Assembly: GCA_020832285.1 (NCBI GenBank)
Contig: JAFIFB010000023.1
Coordinates: forward strand, 62,001 to 126,000
Reading direction: 5' to 3'
Source: Balneolaceae bacterium
Lineage (GTDB): Bacteria > Bacteroidota > Rhodothermia > Balneolales > Balneolaceae
DNA length: 64,000 nt
Shown: in pieces, positions 36,846 to 46,973 of the stretch
Numbering within the stretch: position 1 is the first letter of the stretch
Layout of the letters: every line of letters starts with the position of its first letter
Made by a program: the position numbers and the translations under genes
The notes under the pieces: generated by a model
What the model saw: the letters and a program-made list of their open reading frames with translations, nothing else
Database searches by the model: none
Told to the model about the DNA's origin: nothing

Positions 36846-38192
36846 TTAGTTGTTGTCCATTAACCGGATAACCGCGTTTGTCATGGTAAGAACACCGGTT
36901 TTTATTGCAGGTTCATAATCGGGCAGAAACAAGCTGGAGTGAGTTGAAGGCAGGGCATCAATCAAACCTTGTTCATATTTTTCCATCTGTTCCGGAGCAA
37001 CCGCACCGAGGCCGTAGATCAGGATGGGAATTTCGGGAAAAACCCGCCCATACATTCCAAAATCTTCACCATACATCACCGGGGATAGTTGAAAAACGTT
37101 TTCATCTCCAATCAGATCAGAAAATGTTTCCAGCATTTTATCTGCCAGCACTGGTGAATTGTATACTGAAGGCAGTGGTTCATCACCTACCTGTACGTCT
37201 GGCCATTCTTCCTCCGGCAACCCGGCACCTTTACCGGCCGCATCGGCCATCTCCCGAACCCTGCGAATTATTTTTTCCCGAACCTCACTTTTGTATGTGC
37301 GTAATGTCAGCCTTAACTCCGCTTCATCGGGAATGATATTAAAACTGCTCCCGCTTCGGATCGATCCTACAGAAAGCACAGCCGGTTCAAATGTGGAAAT
37401 TTCTCTGCTGATGATTGTTTGCAAATCGAGTACAAGTTTTGAAGCCATTACAACGGGATCAACTGTCAGGTCGGGATACGCTCCGTGGCCGCCCCTCCCT
37501 TTTACTGTAATGCGGATTTCATCAACACTGGCGTAAACATAACCGGGCACAATTCCCACTTTGCCTGATTCGAGAGCAGAATTTACATGCAGTGCCAGGG
37601 CAAAATCGGGCCTCGGAAACCGTTCAAATAACCCATCATCGATCATCGCTTGTGCTCCGGTACCGATCTCTTCAGCGGGCTGTGCAATCATGATCAATGT
37701 TCCGCTCCAGTTCTCATGAAGGCGGGTAAGCACAGCAGCAGTACCAATCATTGTTGTCATGTGGAGATCATGGCCGCAGGCGTGCATCACATACGTTTCA
37801 TCTCCATTTGGCAAAATGGCTCTCTTTGTACTTGCAAATTCGACACCGGTCTGCTCCCTTATCGGGAGTGCATCCATATCACTTCGAACCATGACGGTTG
37901 GTCCCGGCCCGTTTTCAAACACACCCACAACTCCATATCCGCCAACTCCTTCTGTCGCAGTGAAACCAAGTCTTTGCAATTCCGCACTCATCCTCTTAGC
38001 TGTGTTTTCTTCCTGAAGAGAAAGCTCAGGGTTTGAGTGAAGATGCTGATACAGTTCTTCAAGGCCGGGATATTTTTCATTAATCAGTTGCTGCATATCC
38101 TGACTTTGGACAGGAGCTTGCAGCAAAAAAGTCAGCACTGAAATAAACAGGCTGATTATCAAAATATGAATTGTTTGATATTTTTTTTCCAT
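36846..38192 (-). CDS. Secreted M20-family amidohydrolase (N-acyl-amino-acid / hippurate hydrolase type)
   Basis: 448 residues with a clear signal peptide (about 1-31, APVQSQ). M20D-type metal ligands are visible: HACGHDLHM (His137-His144) and the catalytic Glu pair in QPAEEIG (174-175). The dimerisation domain begins about residue 210 (KGRGGHGAYPDLTVDPV). The family removes acyl groups from amino acids or hydrolyses related amides in a di-metal site. Export is unusual but known in this phylum. It follows the dehydrogenase/cytochrome fusion by 298 nt and probably belongs to the sigma/FecR-controlled SusCD locus. Substrate unknown. Confidence 0.88.
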   Translation of the reverse strand: MEKKYQTIHILIISLFISVLTFLLQAPVQSQDMQQLINEKYPGLEELYQHLHSNPELSLQEENTAKRMSAELQRLGFTATEGVGGYGVVGVFENGPGPTVMVRSDMDALPIREQTGVEFASTKRAILPNGDETYVMHACGHDLHMTTMIGTAAVLTRLHENWSGTLIMIAQPAEEIGTGAQAMIDDGLFERFPRPDFALALHVNSALESGKVGIVPGYVYASVDEIRITVKGRGGHGAYPDLTVDPVVMASKLVLDLQTIISREISTFEPAVLSVGSIRSGSSFNIIPDEAELRLTLRTYKSEVREKIIRRVREMADAAGKGAGLPEEEWPDVQVGDEPLPSVYNSPVLADKMLETFSDLIGDENVFQLSPVMYGEDFGMYGRVFPEIPILIYGLGAVAPEQMEKYEQGLIDALPSTHSSLFLPDYEPAIKTGVLTMTNAVIRLMDNN

Positions 38193-38490
38193 TCAGGCGG
38201 AGGGTTTTGTATCAGTTATAAGTTTACAGAATGTAAATTCCATTCAAAACACTTTTATTCATTATTCACGGTTCTTGACCTCAATCCGGTGATTTTACAA
38301 CACAAACAAAAAAATCTTTTTTGAGATTGCGATCTAATGAAACGAGGTGCCGGGCAGGCTGCCCGGCGTACGGTTATTCGTCATCCTGTTGTTGACTTAA
38401 TAAACAAATAACCATTATACAATTTCACTATTAACTTGCCGTGAGCAGGATTATTTGCTTGTCTGTTTTCATCGAATTCAGGTTGAAAAA
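38193..38490. other. Intergenic region with a GC-rich hairpin
   Basis: About 300 bp without a gene. GCCGGGCAG at 38349-38357 pairs with CTGCCCGGC at 38359-38367, a near-continuous inverted repeat embedded in AT-rich DNA. It is probably a small interspersed hairpin rather than a terminator, as no T-run follows. Confidence 0.5.
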
Positions 38491-40089
38491 TCAGTTTCCG
38501 CCGGCATTTCTGGAATCTTCAATTTCATCCGGACTAAAGTAATCTGTTTCTGATGAAAATTCTTCCCTGATGTAATTCAAAATCGCTGCAATTTCATCAT
38601 TCTCCAGGCTTCTGTAAACCGGCATCTCCCAATCAAAAGCTCCCGTTTTTTCGTCTTCCGGAATTCCATGCAACATCATGTCAATCAGGCCTCGTCTGCT
38701 TCCCGATACCCAGTCACTGCCAATCAAAGGCGGAACAATCCCTTCCATTCCAGCGCCATCCTGAAGGTGACAGCTTGCACAGTGAGCCAAATAGAGCTGC
38801 TCGCCTGCTCTCATATCATCTAAAATCTCAGAATCACCCAGATAACGAGGAATCATGTTTTCCTCAAGGATTTGTTTGTTCTCAGTATCTTCAAACCGGG
38901 CAAGCAATTGCTCATCTGCAAATTGAAGCATGATGATTCGGTCTCCTTGTTCGATTAATCCCGGATCATGAATATCCGGCCTTGACTCTCTATACCAATC
39001 AGTATTACTGGTGAGCAGAAAAACCCTTCCCTGCTGGTCAACAGCAACATCACGGAGCCGTCCGAAATGCTGTTGAAAGAAAATCTGAATGTTTTCAATC
39101 TGTTCTCCGGAATCATCCAAGTGCAATACCCGCAATGTTTGCACACGAAGGGTGGACATCAACAGGCTGTTTTTCCACTCAGGTATCGCATCGAAGTCAT
39201 AATATTCCATTCCTGCCGGCGGAACTGCCGGTTCAAAAGCAACAAGAGGCTCTACAATTAACGAATCTCTGCAGTATTGCCTCTCCGATTCAGAGTCACA
39301 AAATCCCTGAACATCCGGCCACCCGTAGTTTCGTCCTTTTTGAATGAGATTCACTTCATCATGTGCAGCTGCACCATGTTCAGACGTATATATCAGGCCA
39401 TTCCCATGCGTGATACCTTGAATATTCCTGTGGCCTGTTGACCATACCCGACTACCGGGAAATGGATTATCATCCGGAGTCGATCCGTCAAGATTCATTC
39501 TCAGTACTTTACCGTGGTATGTTGCCGGATTCTGGGCCAAATCCCCCCGGTGTGAATCTCCTGTTCCCATCCATAATTTGTTATCTGGCCCTATCATCAT
39601 TCTCGATCCGTTATGTCCCCTGCCACCGGGCAGGTCATCCAGAATCAATGTCCGTTCTGTTAGTGTATCACCGGTAAATGTATATCGGACAATCCGTGAA
39701 CCCAACTCCTGTTCGGCAAATGAATAAAACAGGAATACATAAGGATGTTCATCAAAATCGGGATGCAATACTTTGGTCCAGAGTCCCCGCCCCCTGGATC
39801 TGTTAATATCTGTCAGTTGCAGTAATTTCATTACTTCGCCACTTTCTGGATTCACCCTTGAAACAACTCCTTCCAATTCGGTTACCCAAATCCAGCCTTC
39901 CGGATCAACACTAATATCCCATGGAGATTCCAGACCGTTCATCACTTCGGTTGCAATAAGCGTGGTGGAATCCAGCTGCACATGGGCTACATAGGCGCCG
40001 GTGTAGATATCTCTTTCCGAATGTTGCTGACAGGATGAAAGAAATCCCACCAAAAGGAGAGATAAAAGAGCACAAAAAGTGTTTTTCAT
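38491..40089 (-). CDS. PQQ-dependent sugar dehydrogenase (sorbosone/Gdh-B type) fused to cytochrome c
   Basis: 532 residues from the ATG at 40087-40089 (lipoprotein signal, lipobox SSC); the frame extends to 40188 without a signal. The N-terminal about 400 residues form a soluble-glucose-dehydrogenase-like propeller: ISVDPEGWIWVTELEG, GHNGSRMMIGPDNKLWMGTGDS, STGHRNIQGI and HDEVNLIQKGRNYGWP. A c-type cytochrome follows with the heme motif CASCH (near residue 437) and a likely axial Met in FDWEMPVYR. The enzyme should oxidise an aldose or alcohol in the periplasm and pass electrons straight to its own heme. It is the first gene after the susD hairpin. Confidence 0.88.
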   Translation of the reverse strand: MKNTFCALLSLLLVGFLSSCQQHSERDIYTGAYVAHVQLDSTTLIATEVMNGLESPWDISVDPEGWIWVTELEGVVSRVNPESGEVMKLLQLTDINRSRGRGLWTKVLHPDFDEHPYVFLFYSFAEQELGSRIVRYTFTGDTLTERTLILDDLPGGRGHNGSRMMIGPDNKLWMGTGDSHRGDLAQNPATYHGKVLRMNLDGSTPDDNPFPGSRVWSTGHRNIQGITHGNGLIYTSEHGAAAHDEVNLIQKGRNYGWPDVQGFCDSESERQYCRDSLIVEPLVAFEPAVPPAGMEYYDFDAIPEWKNSLLMSTLRVQTLRVLHLDDSGEQIENIQIFFQQHFGRLRDVAVDQQGRVFLLTSNTDWYRESRPDIHDPGLIEQGDRIIMLQFADEQLLARFEDTENKQILEENMIPRYLGDSEILDDMRAGEQLYLAHCASCHLQDGAGMEGIVPPLIGSDWVSGSRRGLIDMMLHGIPEDEKTGAFDWEMPVYRSLENDEIAAILNYIREEFSSETDYFSPDEIEDSRNAGGN

Positions 40090-40175
40090 TTTTCTTTTGT
40101 TGTTCGGTGTAATTCGAATTGCTGATACAACCATTTTTCCAAAATAAGGTATAAAGGATTGGCGGGCTAAAAATA

Positions 40176-40244
40176 CAGCGGTTGACAAACCCTGAGAGCT
40201 GTACCAGGAACACCTGTTTGCTCAACAATGTTTGTCAACCGCTG
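40176..40244 (-). terminator. Long-stem hairpin after susD
   Basis: A 15-bp perfect inverted repeat (CAGCGGTTGACAAAC with its complement) encloses a 39-nt loop. It lies 40 nt past the susD stop and is followed on the minus strand by TATTTTTAGCC. The large loop is unusual for an intrinsic terminator. Confidence 0.7.
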
Positions 40245-40284
40245 AAAAATAGTGTGTGGATTTAACTCAGTTCACACATCGGTT

Positions 40285-41979
40285 CTACCATCCCGGATTT
40301 TGGCCAATATCAGGGTTCAGCCTGATTTGACTTTCAGGAATAGGCCAGAGATAATCACGATCTACATTGAACTGGTATCCGCCCGGATAGAGATTCTGGA
40401 AAACATCCAGATGTCCATCGTTAGTTAAGGGCAGCCCCGGATCGTGATGAAACTGATCGGCCCGTGCACCGATTGCACGTGTACCTGTCAGATAGCTCAT
40501 TGCAGCCCAGCGGAAAAGGTCATCCATCCGGAAATTTTCACCTGCAAGTTCAACCAGTCTTTCCCGCCTTACTTCATTAATAATCGGTGACAGGTCGGGA
40601 TAAGCCCAGTTTGGATCGTGAGTAATATTTCCAAGTACCAGGTGTGGCATTCCCACTCTGTCGCGAAGCAGGTTGATAGAAATGTCCAGGTCCTCCTGGG
40701 TTAACGTTCCCAATTCAGTTTTGGCCTCGGCATAGTTTAGCAATACTTCAGCATATCTGTCATTGAGAGTAGGGGTCTCTTCGTGCTGTGTATGATGGTA
40801 CCGGCGATATTCATAATACTGTTTCCGCACATGATATCCGGTTGCATTGGAATGCGAAACATCCTGGAAGAAACGGCCAAAAGTTACATCGTAATAATCC
40901 ACGGTCCCATCGTCATAAACGTATAGAGGGTTGTTTTGAGTAAAGATGGACTGATCCAGCCTCGGATCCCGGTTTTGTATTTCATCTTCAATTGTGGTAT
41001 CGCCCTGGTAGAGAGAACTCACGGCAATCGGCTGCCCTTCAATATCAAGGTACTGGTCAATCAGGGTTTTTGTGAACCCTTTATGCTCGGGATAAGCCAG
41101 GTAAAAGAGTTTTCTGCCGGCATTGATATCCTGAGTGAGGTCCATCTTGGTCCATCTCATCGCTTCTGTATTATCCGTAAAATCCCTCCAGTTGAAGGTG
41201 TTGTAATAATCATTTTCCGGATCACCAGTGGAATGGAGTGCATAAAGGCCTGAGTCCATGATCTCTTTGGCAGCTTGAGCCGCAATATTCAGGTATTTCT
41301 CAGGGTCGGCATTTTGAACACCAAACACAGTTCCGTCGTGGTATTTTTGCCAGGTTCCTTCATACAGAGCCACCCTCGACTGAAGCAAAAGGGCAAACCA
41401 CCTGTTCAGACGTGAATAACCGTTTCCTCTGTCTGCCTTCAGATACATGGCCGCCGTATCGAGGTCTGCAATGATATTGTCAACCACAACATTTCTTGGG
41501 TCACGAGTTGAAAACAGCTCTGGTGAATCCATGTTTAACACAGAATCGATCCAGTGAACATCCCCAAAATTCCTGAGCAAATTCCAGTGAAAATAGGCTC
41601 TGAAATAGTATGCTTCTCCGGCTGCCTGCTGAATAGCTGCAAAATCACCATCCCATTCATCAATCTTCTTCAGGAGATAGTTTACGCGTCTTATATCCGC
41701 ATAACCGTATCCCGGGCCATCATTTATTGTAATATCTCCGGCCAGCCGGCTTGGAGGGTTATTACTGTAAACCAGAATGTCCGTGTGCGCATCCCCCCAG
41801 GAGTAGGTACCTCCTGTATGGGGATGAAATCTGTTTACATACACAATGAAATCATTGGGCGTGTTGAAAAAAGATGCTTCCGTAATCTGGTCCAGCGGCT
41901 CGGTTGTAAGCCAATCCTGACATGCAGAAAACGTCATAAAAAATCCAACTAACGCGGTAATTAATATTTTTTTATACAT
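40285..41979 (-). CDS. SusD/RagB-family nutrient-binding outer-membrane lipoprotein
   Basis: 564 residues; lipobox SAC (Cys20). The C-terminal signature is RRERLVELAGENFRMDDLFRWAAM, and the protein ends in PIPESQIRLNPDIGQNPGW. It is paired with the STN-type SusC 27 nt upstream, hence part of the sigma/anti-sigma-controlled operon. The length is normal, with no disruption. The neighbouring dehydrogenase/cytochrome fusion and M20 hydrolase suggest an oxidisable sugar, alcohol or amide ligand, but this is inference. Confidence 0.95.
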   Translation of the reverse strand: MYKKILITALVGFFMTFSACQDWLTTEPLDQITEASFFNTPNDFIVYVNRFHPHTGGTYSWGDAHTDILVYSNNPPSRLAGDITINDGPGYGYADIRRVNYLLKKIDEWDGDFAAIQQAAGEAYYFRAYFHWNLLRNFGDVHWIDSVLNMDSPELFSTRDPRNVVVDNIIADLDTAAMYLKADRGNGYSRLNRWFALLLQSRVALYEGTWQKYHDGTVFGVQNADPEKYLNIAAQAAKEIMDSGLYALHSTGDPENDYYNTFNWRDFTDNTEAMRWTKMDLTQDINAGRKLFYLAYPEHKGFTKTLIDQYLDIEGQPIAVSSLYQGDTTIEDEIQNRDPRLDQSIFTQNNPLYVYDDGTVDYYDVTFGRFFQDVSHSNATGYHVRKQYYEYRRYHHTQHEETPTLNDRYAEVLLNYAEAKTELGTLTQEDLDISINLLRDRVGMPHLVLGNITHDPNWAYPDLSPIINEVRRERLVELAGENFRMDDLFRWAAMSYLTGTRAIGARADQFHHDPGLPLTNDGHLDVFQNLYPGGYQFNVDRDYLWPIPESQIRLNPDIGQNPGW

Positions 41980-42006
41980 GAATCTGAAATTTAGCTGTTA
42001 AATTTT

Positions 42007-45000
42007 TTAGAAACTTACGTTCACACCCAACGACAACATCCGTGTGATTGGATAGGTACGCATCAGTGTGCCCGAAGCGATCATGTTTTCAGGTTCAAAT
42101 GCCTTCGGCAGTGACTGAAATGTCATCAGGTTTTCACCGGAAAAATAGACCCTCATTGCGTGGATAGGTGTTCTCTGTGTAATTGAGAGCGGCAGAGAAT
42201 ATCCTACCTGAACGTTTTTCAGGCGTAAATACCTTGCATTATCAACAAATCTGGTCTGAGTCTGAATGTTTTTATTCCGCTCAGAAGAGAAGTAGGGTTT
42301 GGGCATATAAGCATCGGTATTGGGCCCAAGAGAGTTGGTTTCATCGGCAGGCCTCCAATAGTCGAGGTGATGCGAGTTTCGAACCAGGATTGCGGAGTTG
42401 GGATTATTGAGTTTACCCCAGTAAAATTCCGAACCCGAGGCCGGTATAAACGGATGACTGCCGATACCCTGCCAGAACATGTGAAAATCCCAGTTTCTCC
42501 ATCTAACATCCCCGGAAAAACTTACCTGATACCTTGGAGTAGTATTGGCAATCACAGAAAGGTCGCCATGATCATCCAATGTTTGTTCTCCGGGATGAAC
42601 TCTGCCGTCACCGGTGAGATCTACATATTTAATATCGCCCGGCCCCCAGTTTGAATGATAGTAGGACTGGTCTGGCATCGATTCATTTTCGGACTGGATG
42701 ATACCGTCGGTTGTCAAGCCCCAGACATCGCCATATTTTTTCCCGGCATACCAGGTGTGTACGTTTCCGGTTTCATTTATGTACTCCAGAATCGTTGTTT
42801 GGTTATCTCCAAGCCCAAATCTGGCATTGTAGAAAACTTCACCTACTACGTCCCGCCATGCAACAGACAGTTCATAACCCTTGGTTTCAAGTTTAGCATT
42901 GTTCGTTCTTGGAGCACTTGTCCCCAAAACAGAAGGAAACTCCTGCGATGGCCCCATCATATTATCCGTCACCCGATGGTACCAGTCAAATTCCAGCAGC
43001 AGGCGGTCAGATAATGTAGCCATTTCAAAACCAATGTTTGCAGTTCTTACTGTCTCCCAGGTCAGGAATTCAGATCGTATGGCCGGCATATCGGCATAGT
43101 TGGGACGTGTGCCGTCAATAATCCGGTTTAATCTCTGATGGATGGGAATCTCTTCCAGGTAGAGATAGTTCGCGGCATTTGGATCAAAGACCTCTCTAAG
43201 AGCTTGTCCTGACTGGAACATCTGCGGAGGACGAAGTGACTGATTCCCCAGTGATCCGTATGAAGCCCTGAATCGCAGCATCTGAACGTACGGCTCGAAA
43301 GGCTCCCAGAACTCTTCCCTTGAAATATTATAGGCCACAGAAGCAGACGGGAAAAGTCCCCATCGCTGCCCTTCCTCGAACCTGGACGATCCGTCATAAC
43401 GGGCACTGGCTTCAAATATGTACCTTTCGTCGTAGTTATAGTTCAGTCGACCGAAGATTCCCTGTGTAGCCCAGTGGTTAATAACGTCATCCACTTCTTT
43501 TGTACCAAGGGCAGTGCTTATAGAAGGTGCCTCCAGCGAAGCCAGATCATATCCTTCACCAGTCACCCATCTGTTAAAATCGTAATCCTGCTCATATCCA
43601 GCCATCATAGAAAAATAGTGCTGCCTGAAGTTTCTCTGAAATTGAGTATAAGCTGTGAAAACAGAATAGTGGCCTGTCCGAATCTGCTCATAGAGTCCGG
43701 TCTGTGCAAAACCGATATTACCGGTCGATCCATCTGCAATCGTAGTTTGAACGGGATGCATCAGGTTGGTTGTCGTACCAGAACGATTGGTATAATTATA
43801 GCTGATATTTGTGGTCCAGCCGGTAACTGGTTCCAGCTCCGTACCGATGGAAAATCTTGTATTGCTGTTGTTGGTTACAATCCTTCCGCCATCCATAAGT
43901 GCTACCTGGATTGGGTTATGGAGAGACCCGTCGATGTTATACATCGGCATGGTAGGCCACAAAATGTTGACGTGCATCCAATAACCGCTTCGGTCGCCCC
44001 ACACACCTCCGTTTGGCCGGTCGGTCTCCGTTTGGGTATACCTTCCGCTGAAATCAAATCTTGCCCAGTCGTTAACTCGCTTTGAAACATTCCCTAAAAG
44101 ATTGTACCTCTGGTATTGATCATTCCCCCAGGTCAAGATGCCCGGCTGATCCTGGTAACCCATGTTTACATAGTACTGCGTGTTTTCATCACCACCGTCT
44201 ATGCTGAGTGTATGTTTTTGTTGTATAGAATAATCCTTGAAATATTCCTGGGTCCAGTTCATATTTGCATTTCCATCCCATCGTCCCCGCCAGTGATTAA
44301 AGGGCGGCTGTTCGGGATCATAAGGGTGTGGATAGGTTCCGTCAATATATCCTCTGATTCTTTCCACCTGTGCCGGGCCAAAAATCGGTCCCAAGCCTGC
44401 ATTGGTACGTGCCTGGTTAAATACCGTTGCGTATGTGTATGAATCGTGCATATCAGGCACGTAGTAGGGGATATTGGCCGAAGTGATATTACTATATGTA
44501 ATCCGTGCGGGCCGATCTCCTCCCTGCTTGGTTTGAATCAGAATCACACCGAAAGCAGCTCTTGAACCGTACACTGCTGAAGCAGACGCATCCTTCAATA
44601 TTGTTATATTTTCGATAGACGAAGGTTCCACCAGATTCATATCCATTTCAACCCCATCAACCAGAACAAGGGGTGACGAATCACCTGTAATAGAGCCCAC
44701 TCCGCGTAATTGAAAATTCTGATCCCCACCAGGTTCTCCGCCACGCATGTTCATGGATACAAGCATACTTGGAGAATGTCCCTGTAAAAGCTGACCGGTT
44801 TGTGCAGCAGGCCTGCTGGCAAGTAAATCACCGGAAATTGTTTCAAGTGATCCGGAAAGATTGGCTCTTTCCTGAATTCCGTAACCCACAACCACGATAT
44901 CTTCCATAAGCTGGACATCTTCTGATAACTCAGCATTTACCTCAATTCGATTCGCTATATCAATAACCTGCCTTACATATCCTACGAATGAGAAAATCAA

Positions 45001-45561
45001 TCTCTCTTCAAGGTTTGGAACCTCCAGTTCATATTCACCGTCCATGTTTGTGGTGGTCCCGATCGTGGTGCCTTCAACCACAATATTCACACCCGGCAAT
45101 GGTTCGCCTGTTTGAGCGTCTGTAACAGTTCCTCTAATAGTATCGGACTGCAGCTCTTCGGTTCCTTGCGGAACGATAATTACATACCCGTTACCGGAAA
45201 AAATGAAATCGAGTCCTGTTTGTTCAAGTACGTGATCAAAAGCCTCAAAGAGATTTACCTCCTGGAGTATTCCGCTCACTTTATGGCTCTCTGGAATCAG
45301 CTCACTGTTGGCAAGGATCTTCCAGTTACCATAACCGGCAATCTCCTGGAGTGCATCATTGAGCGATGTATGCTCAAATTCAAACGAAAATACTGTCTGG
45401 CTCTCCGCCATTGTTTGAGAAATGATTGTATTTGAAAACAATTCCGCTGGGAGGTTGGTATGCCCGCTGACCGCTTCTTTATCCTGGCCAAACAACAAAC
45501 CGATCCCCATCACCATTGTAAACAGCACCACCATTCCACCACCGTAAACAACTTTCATCAT
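42007..45561 (-). CDS. STN-domain SusC/RagA TonB-linked transporter (signalling type)
   Basis: 1184 residues. After the signal peptide comes an STN/secretin-like domain (about 50-145; FEFEHTSLNDALQEIAGYG ... FSGNGYVIIV), which contacts the FecR anti-sigma factor in the periplasm. The carboxypeptidase-regulatory domain (TVTDAQTGEPLPGVNIVVEG), TonB-box-like DIVVVGYGIQ, plug (SPLVLVDGVEMDMNLVEPSSIEN; ILKDASASAVYGSRAAFGVI) and barrel ending in LSLGVNVSF follow. It sits directly downstream of sigma and FecR genes, so ligand binding should induce its own operon. An AAGGAG site supports the start at 45561. Confidence 0.95.
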   Translation of the reverse strand: MMKVVYGGGMVVLFTMVMGIGLLFGQDKEAVSGHTNLPAELFSNTIISQTMAESQTVFSFEFEHTSLNDALQEIAGYGNWKILANSELIPESHKVSGILQEVNLFEAFDHVLEQTGLDFIFSGNGYVIIVPQGTEELQSDTIRGTVTDAQTGEPLPGVNIVVEGTTIGTTTNMDGEYELEVPNLEERLIFSFVGYVRQVIDIANRIEVNAELSEDVQLMEDIVVVGYGIQERANLSGSLETISGDLLASRPAAQTGQLLQGHSPSMLVSMNMRGGEPGGDQNFQLRGVGSITGDSSPLVLVDGVEMDMNLVEPSSIENITILKDASASAVYGSRAAFGVILIQTKQGGDRPARITYSNITSANIPYYVPDMHDSYTYATVFNQARTNAGLGPIFGPAQVERIRGYIDGTYPHPYDPEQPPFNHWRGRWDGNANMNWTQEYFKDYSIQQKHTLSIDGGDENTQYYVNMGYQDQPGILTWGNDQYQRYNLLGNVSKRVNDWARFDFSGRYTQTETDRPNGGVWGDRSGYWMHVNILWPTMPMYNIDGSLHNPIQVALMDGGRIVTNNSNTRFSIGTELEPVTGWTTNISYNYTNRSGTTTNLMHPVQTTIADGSTGNIGFAQTGLYEQIRTGHYSVFTAYTQFQRNFRQHYFSMMAGYEQDYDFNRWVTGEGYDLASLEAPSISTALGTKEVDDVINHWATQGIFGRLNYNYDERYIFEASARYDGSSRFEEGQRWGLFPSASVAYNISREEFWEPFEPYVQMLRFRASYGSLGNQSLRPPQMFQSGQALREVFDPNAANYLYLEEIPIHQRLNRIIDGTRPNYADMPAIRSEFLTWETVRTANIGFEMATLSDRLLLEFDWYHRVTDNMMGPSQEFPSVLGTSAPRTNNAKLETKGYELSVAWRDVVGEVFYNARFGLGDNQTTILEYINETGNVHTWYAGKKYGDVWGLTTDGIIQSENESMPDQSYYHSNWGPGDIKYVDLTGDGRVHPGEQTLDDHGDLSVIANTTPRYQVSFSGDVRWRNWDFHMFWQGIGSHPFIPASGSEFYWGKLNNPNSAILVRNSHHLDYWRPADETNSLGPNTDAYMPKPYFSSERNKNIQTQTRFVDNARYLRLKNVQVGYSLPLSITQRTPIHAMRVYFSGENLMTFQSLPKAFEPENMIASGTLMRTYPITRMLSLGVNVSF

Positions 45562-45566
45562 TGGTT

Positions 45567-45572
45567 CTCCTT
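45567..45572 (-). promoter_or_regulatory. Strong Shine-Dalgarno AAGGAG before the STN-SusC gene
   Basis: It lies just 5' of the double ATG at 45561/45558 and touches the fecR stop (TAA at 45572-45574). Most genes here lack a visible site; this one probably allows coupled, high-level translation after fecR. Confidence 0.7.
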
Positions 45573-46639
45573 TATTTATTGATTGTTATTGTATTGTTAT
45601 TTCGACTATAATTAAAATCAAGCGTGATCGATGTCAGCCGTAACATCTCATCAAATGTTTCATAGCGAAATTCTCCGGTAAATGGTGTGGCTAACAACGA
45701 TTGATTATCCACATTGAAATCCACGTCAAACCGGCGCTCCCATTCTCTCAGAACCCGCCCAAATGGCTGTTCATCAAAAATAAATCTGCGCTGAAGCCAG
45801 GAGAAATAGCTATCGATATCTACTTGCTGAGCGGGAGTAGGTGCATAACCCGGCTTCACCCTGCTCATTTCACCTTTGGTAAGAAGCACTTCTGAATTTT
45901 CTTCATCTGTAACAACAGAGGCAGATTGCAGGGCTACAACACCATCAGCAACAACAACTTCCACTTGCTCTTCATCGGAATAAGCTCTTACATTAAATTC
46001 GGTTCCTAATACCCTTATCGTAGCTTCCGGTGTTTCAACTATAAACTCTACATCCGGATTATGACGTACATCGAACCAGGCTTCTCCTTCCAGGTACAAA
46101 TTGCGCACATCTGAATCGAACTGTCTGGGAAACCGAATAAGACTGGCTGCATTTAACCGCACTACCGTTCCGTCGGTAAATGTCATTTCTGACTGGTTGG
46201 CCCGATCTGTTTTTACCTCCTGCATCACACTCTCGGATTCTGCAATAGTGTGTTCTTCTCCCTGAAGACCGGTGAAATAGCTTATGGCATATACAGAAAA
46301 TAAAATACCAACAACAAGAATTGCTGCAATTCGAAGCCAGATTGCAAAAGAGGACCTTCTCTTGTTCTGTCCCGATGGATGTTGCAGTTCCTGAACCCTT
46401 CCCCTGCCGCGTTTCATTTCAACTTGATACATCTGTTCTTCAAGCTGAATCCAGGCTTTTTTCAGATCTGTTTCAACTTCTTGCCTGGGGTCTACTTCCC
46501 AGATTTTTTTAAACGCTTCAAATTTTCTTCGATTTACCGGGTCTTTTTCTATCCAGTTTTCAATTCGCTTTTTTTCCCCGGCACTACATTCACCAGTTAA
46601 ATAACGGTGTATTCGGTTTAGCTGTTTGCTATCGGACAT
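45572..46639 (-). CDS. FecR-family anti-sigma factor
   Basis: 355 residues: a cytoplasmic sigma-binding N-terminus (about 1-80), one transmembrane helix (about 98-122), a periplasmic FecR domain (about 140-240; MTFTDGTVVRLNAASLIRFP, LYLEGEAWFDVRHN) and a C-terminal DUF4974/STN-contact domain (FDEQPFGRVLREWERRFDVDF ... TSITLDFNYSRNNNTITI). It lies between the ECF sigma gene and the STN-SusC gene, with 10 nt to the latter. It should hold the sigma factor inactive until the transporter reports ligand. Confidence 0.95.
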   Translation of the reverse strand: MSDSKQLNRIHRYLTGECSAGEKKRIENWIEKDPVNRRKFEAFKKIWEVDPRQEVETDLKKAWIQLEEQMYQVEMKRGRGRVQELQHPSGQNKRRSSFAIWLRIAAILVVGILFSVYAISYFTGLQGEEHTIAESESVMQEVKTDRANQSEMTFTDGTVVRLNAASLIRFPRQFDSDVRNLYLEGEAWFDVRHNPDVEFIVETPEATIRVLGTEFNVRAYSDEEQVEVVVADGVVALQSASVVTDEENSEVLLTKGEMSRVKPGYAPTPAQQVDIDSYFSWLQRRFIFDEQPFGRVLREWERRFDVDFNVDNQSLLATPFTGEFRYETFDEMLRLTSITLDFNYSRNNNTITINK

Positions 46640-46973
46640 ATGTTACTCGACAATTAAAAGTTCTATTTAACTGTCGTTTCAAATCGGCAGTACCCTATTA
46701 TTTTTTTAAAAAAAATTTGAGAAACCTGAACTTTCTAAACTCCGGATTGATCAAAAAAATCGTAATTCCAGAAGGGGTATGGGTTTTTAGTAGCAATCAA
46801 AGCAAATAATAACAAATATTTAAACATCTAATAATAGACAGGTGATTCCGGGGAGTTTATTTGTTTGATATGCAAGAAATATTTCGGTTCAGCATCTGAC
46901 AATTTCGATACCAGGAGACTGAAATACATTTTTTAATAAAGGAAAACGGGAAAACTACTTTAAAGGAGTGGAT
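46640..46973. other. Intergenic region between sigma and fecR genes
   Basis: 334 bp without a gene, strongly AT-rich, with a homopolymer-like A/T run (46698-46717) next to an ECF-like promoter. The separation of sigma from fecR suggests that the sigma gene is transcribed independently. Confidence 0.6.
46673..46697 (-). promoter_or_regulatory. Candidate ECF-sigma promoter for fecR-susCD
   Basis: On the minus strand, TAGGGTA is followed after 14 nt by CGAC, with an A/T run directly upstream. The GG-type -35 and CGNC-type -10 fit ECF promoters, and the distance to the fecR ATG (about 34 nt) is sensible. The sigma encoded at 46974-47603 is the obvious candidate factor. Confidence 0.4.
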
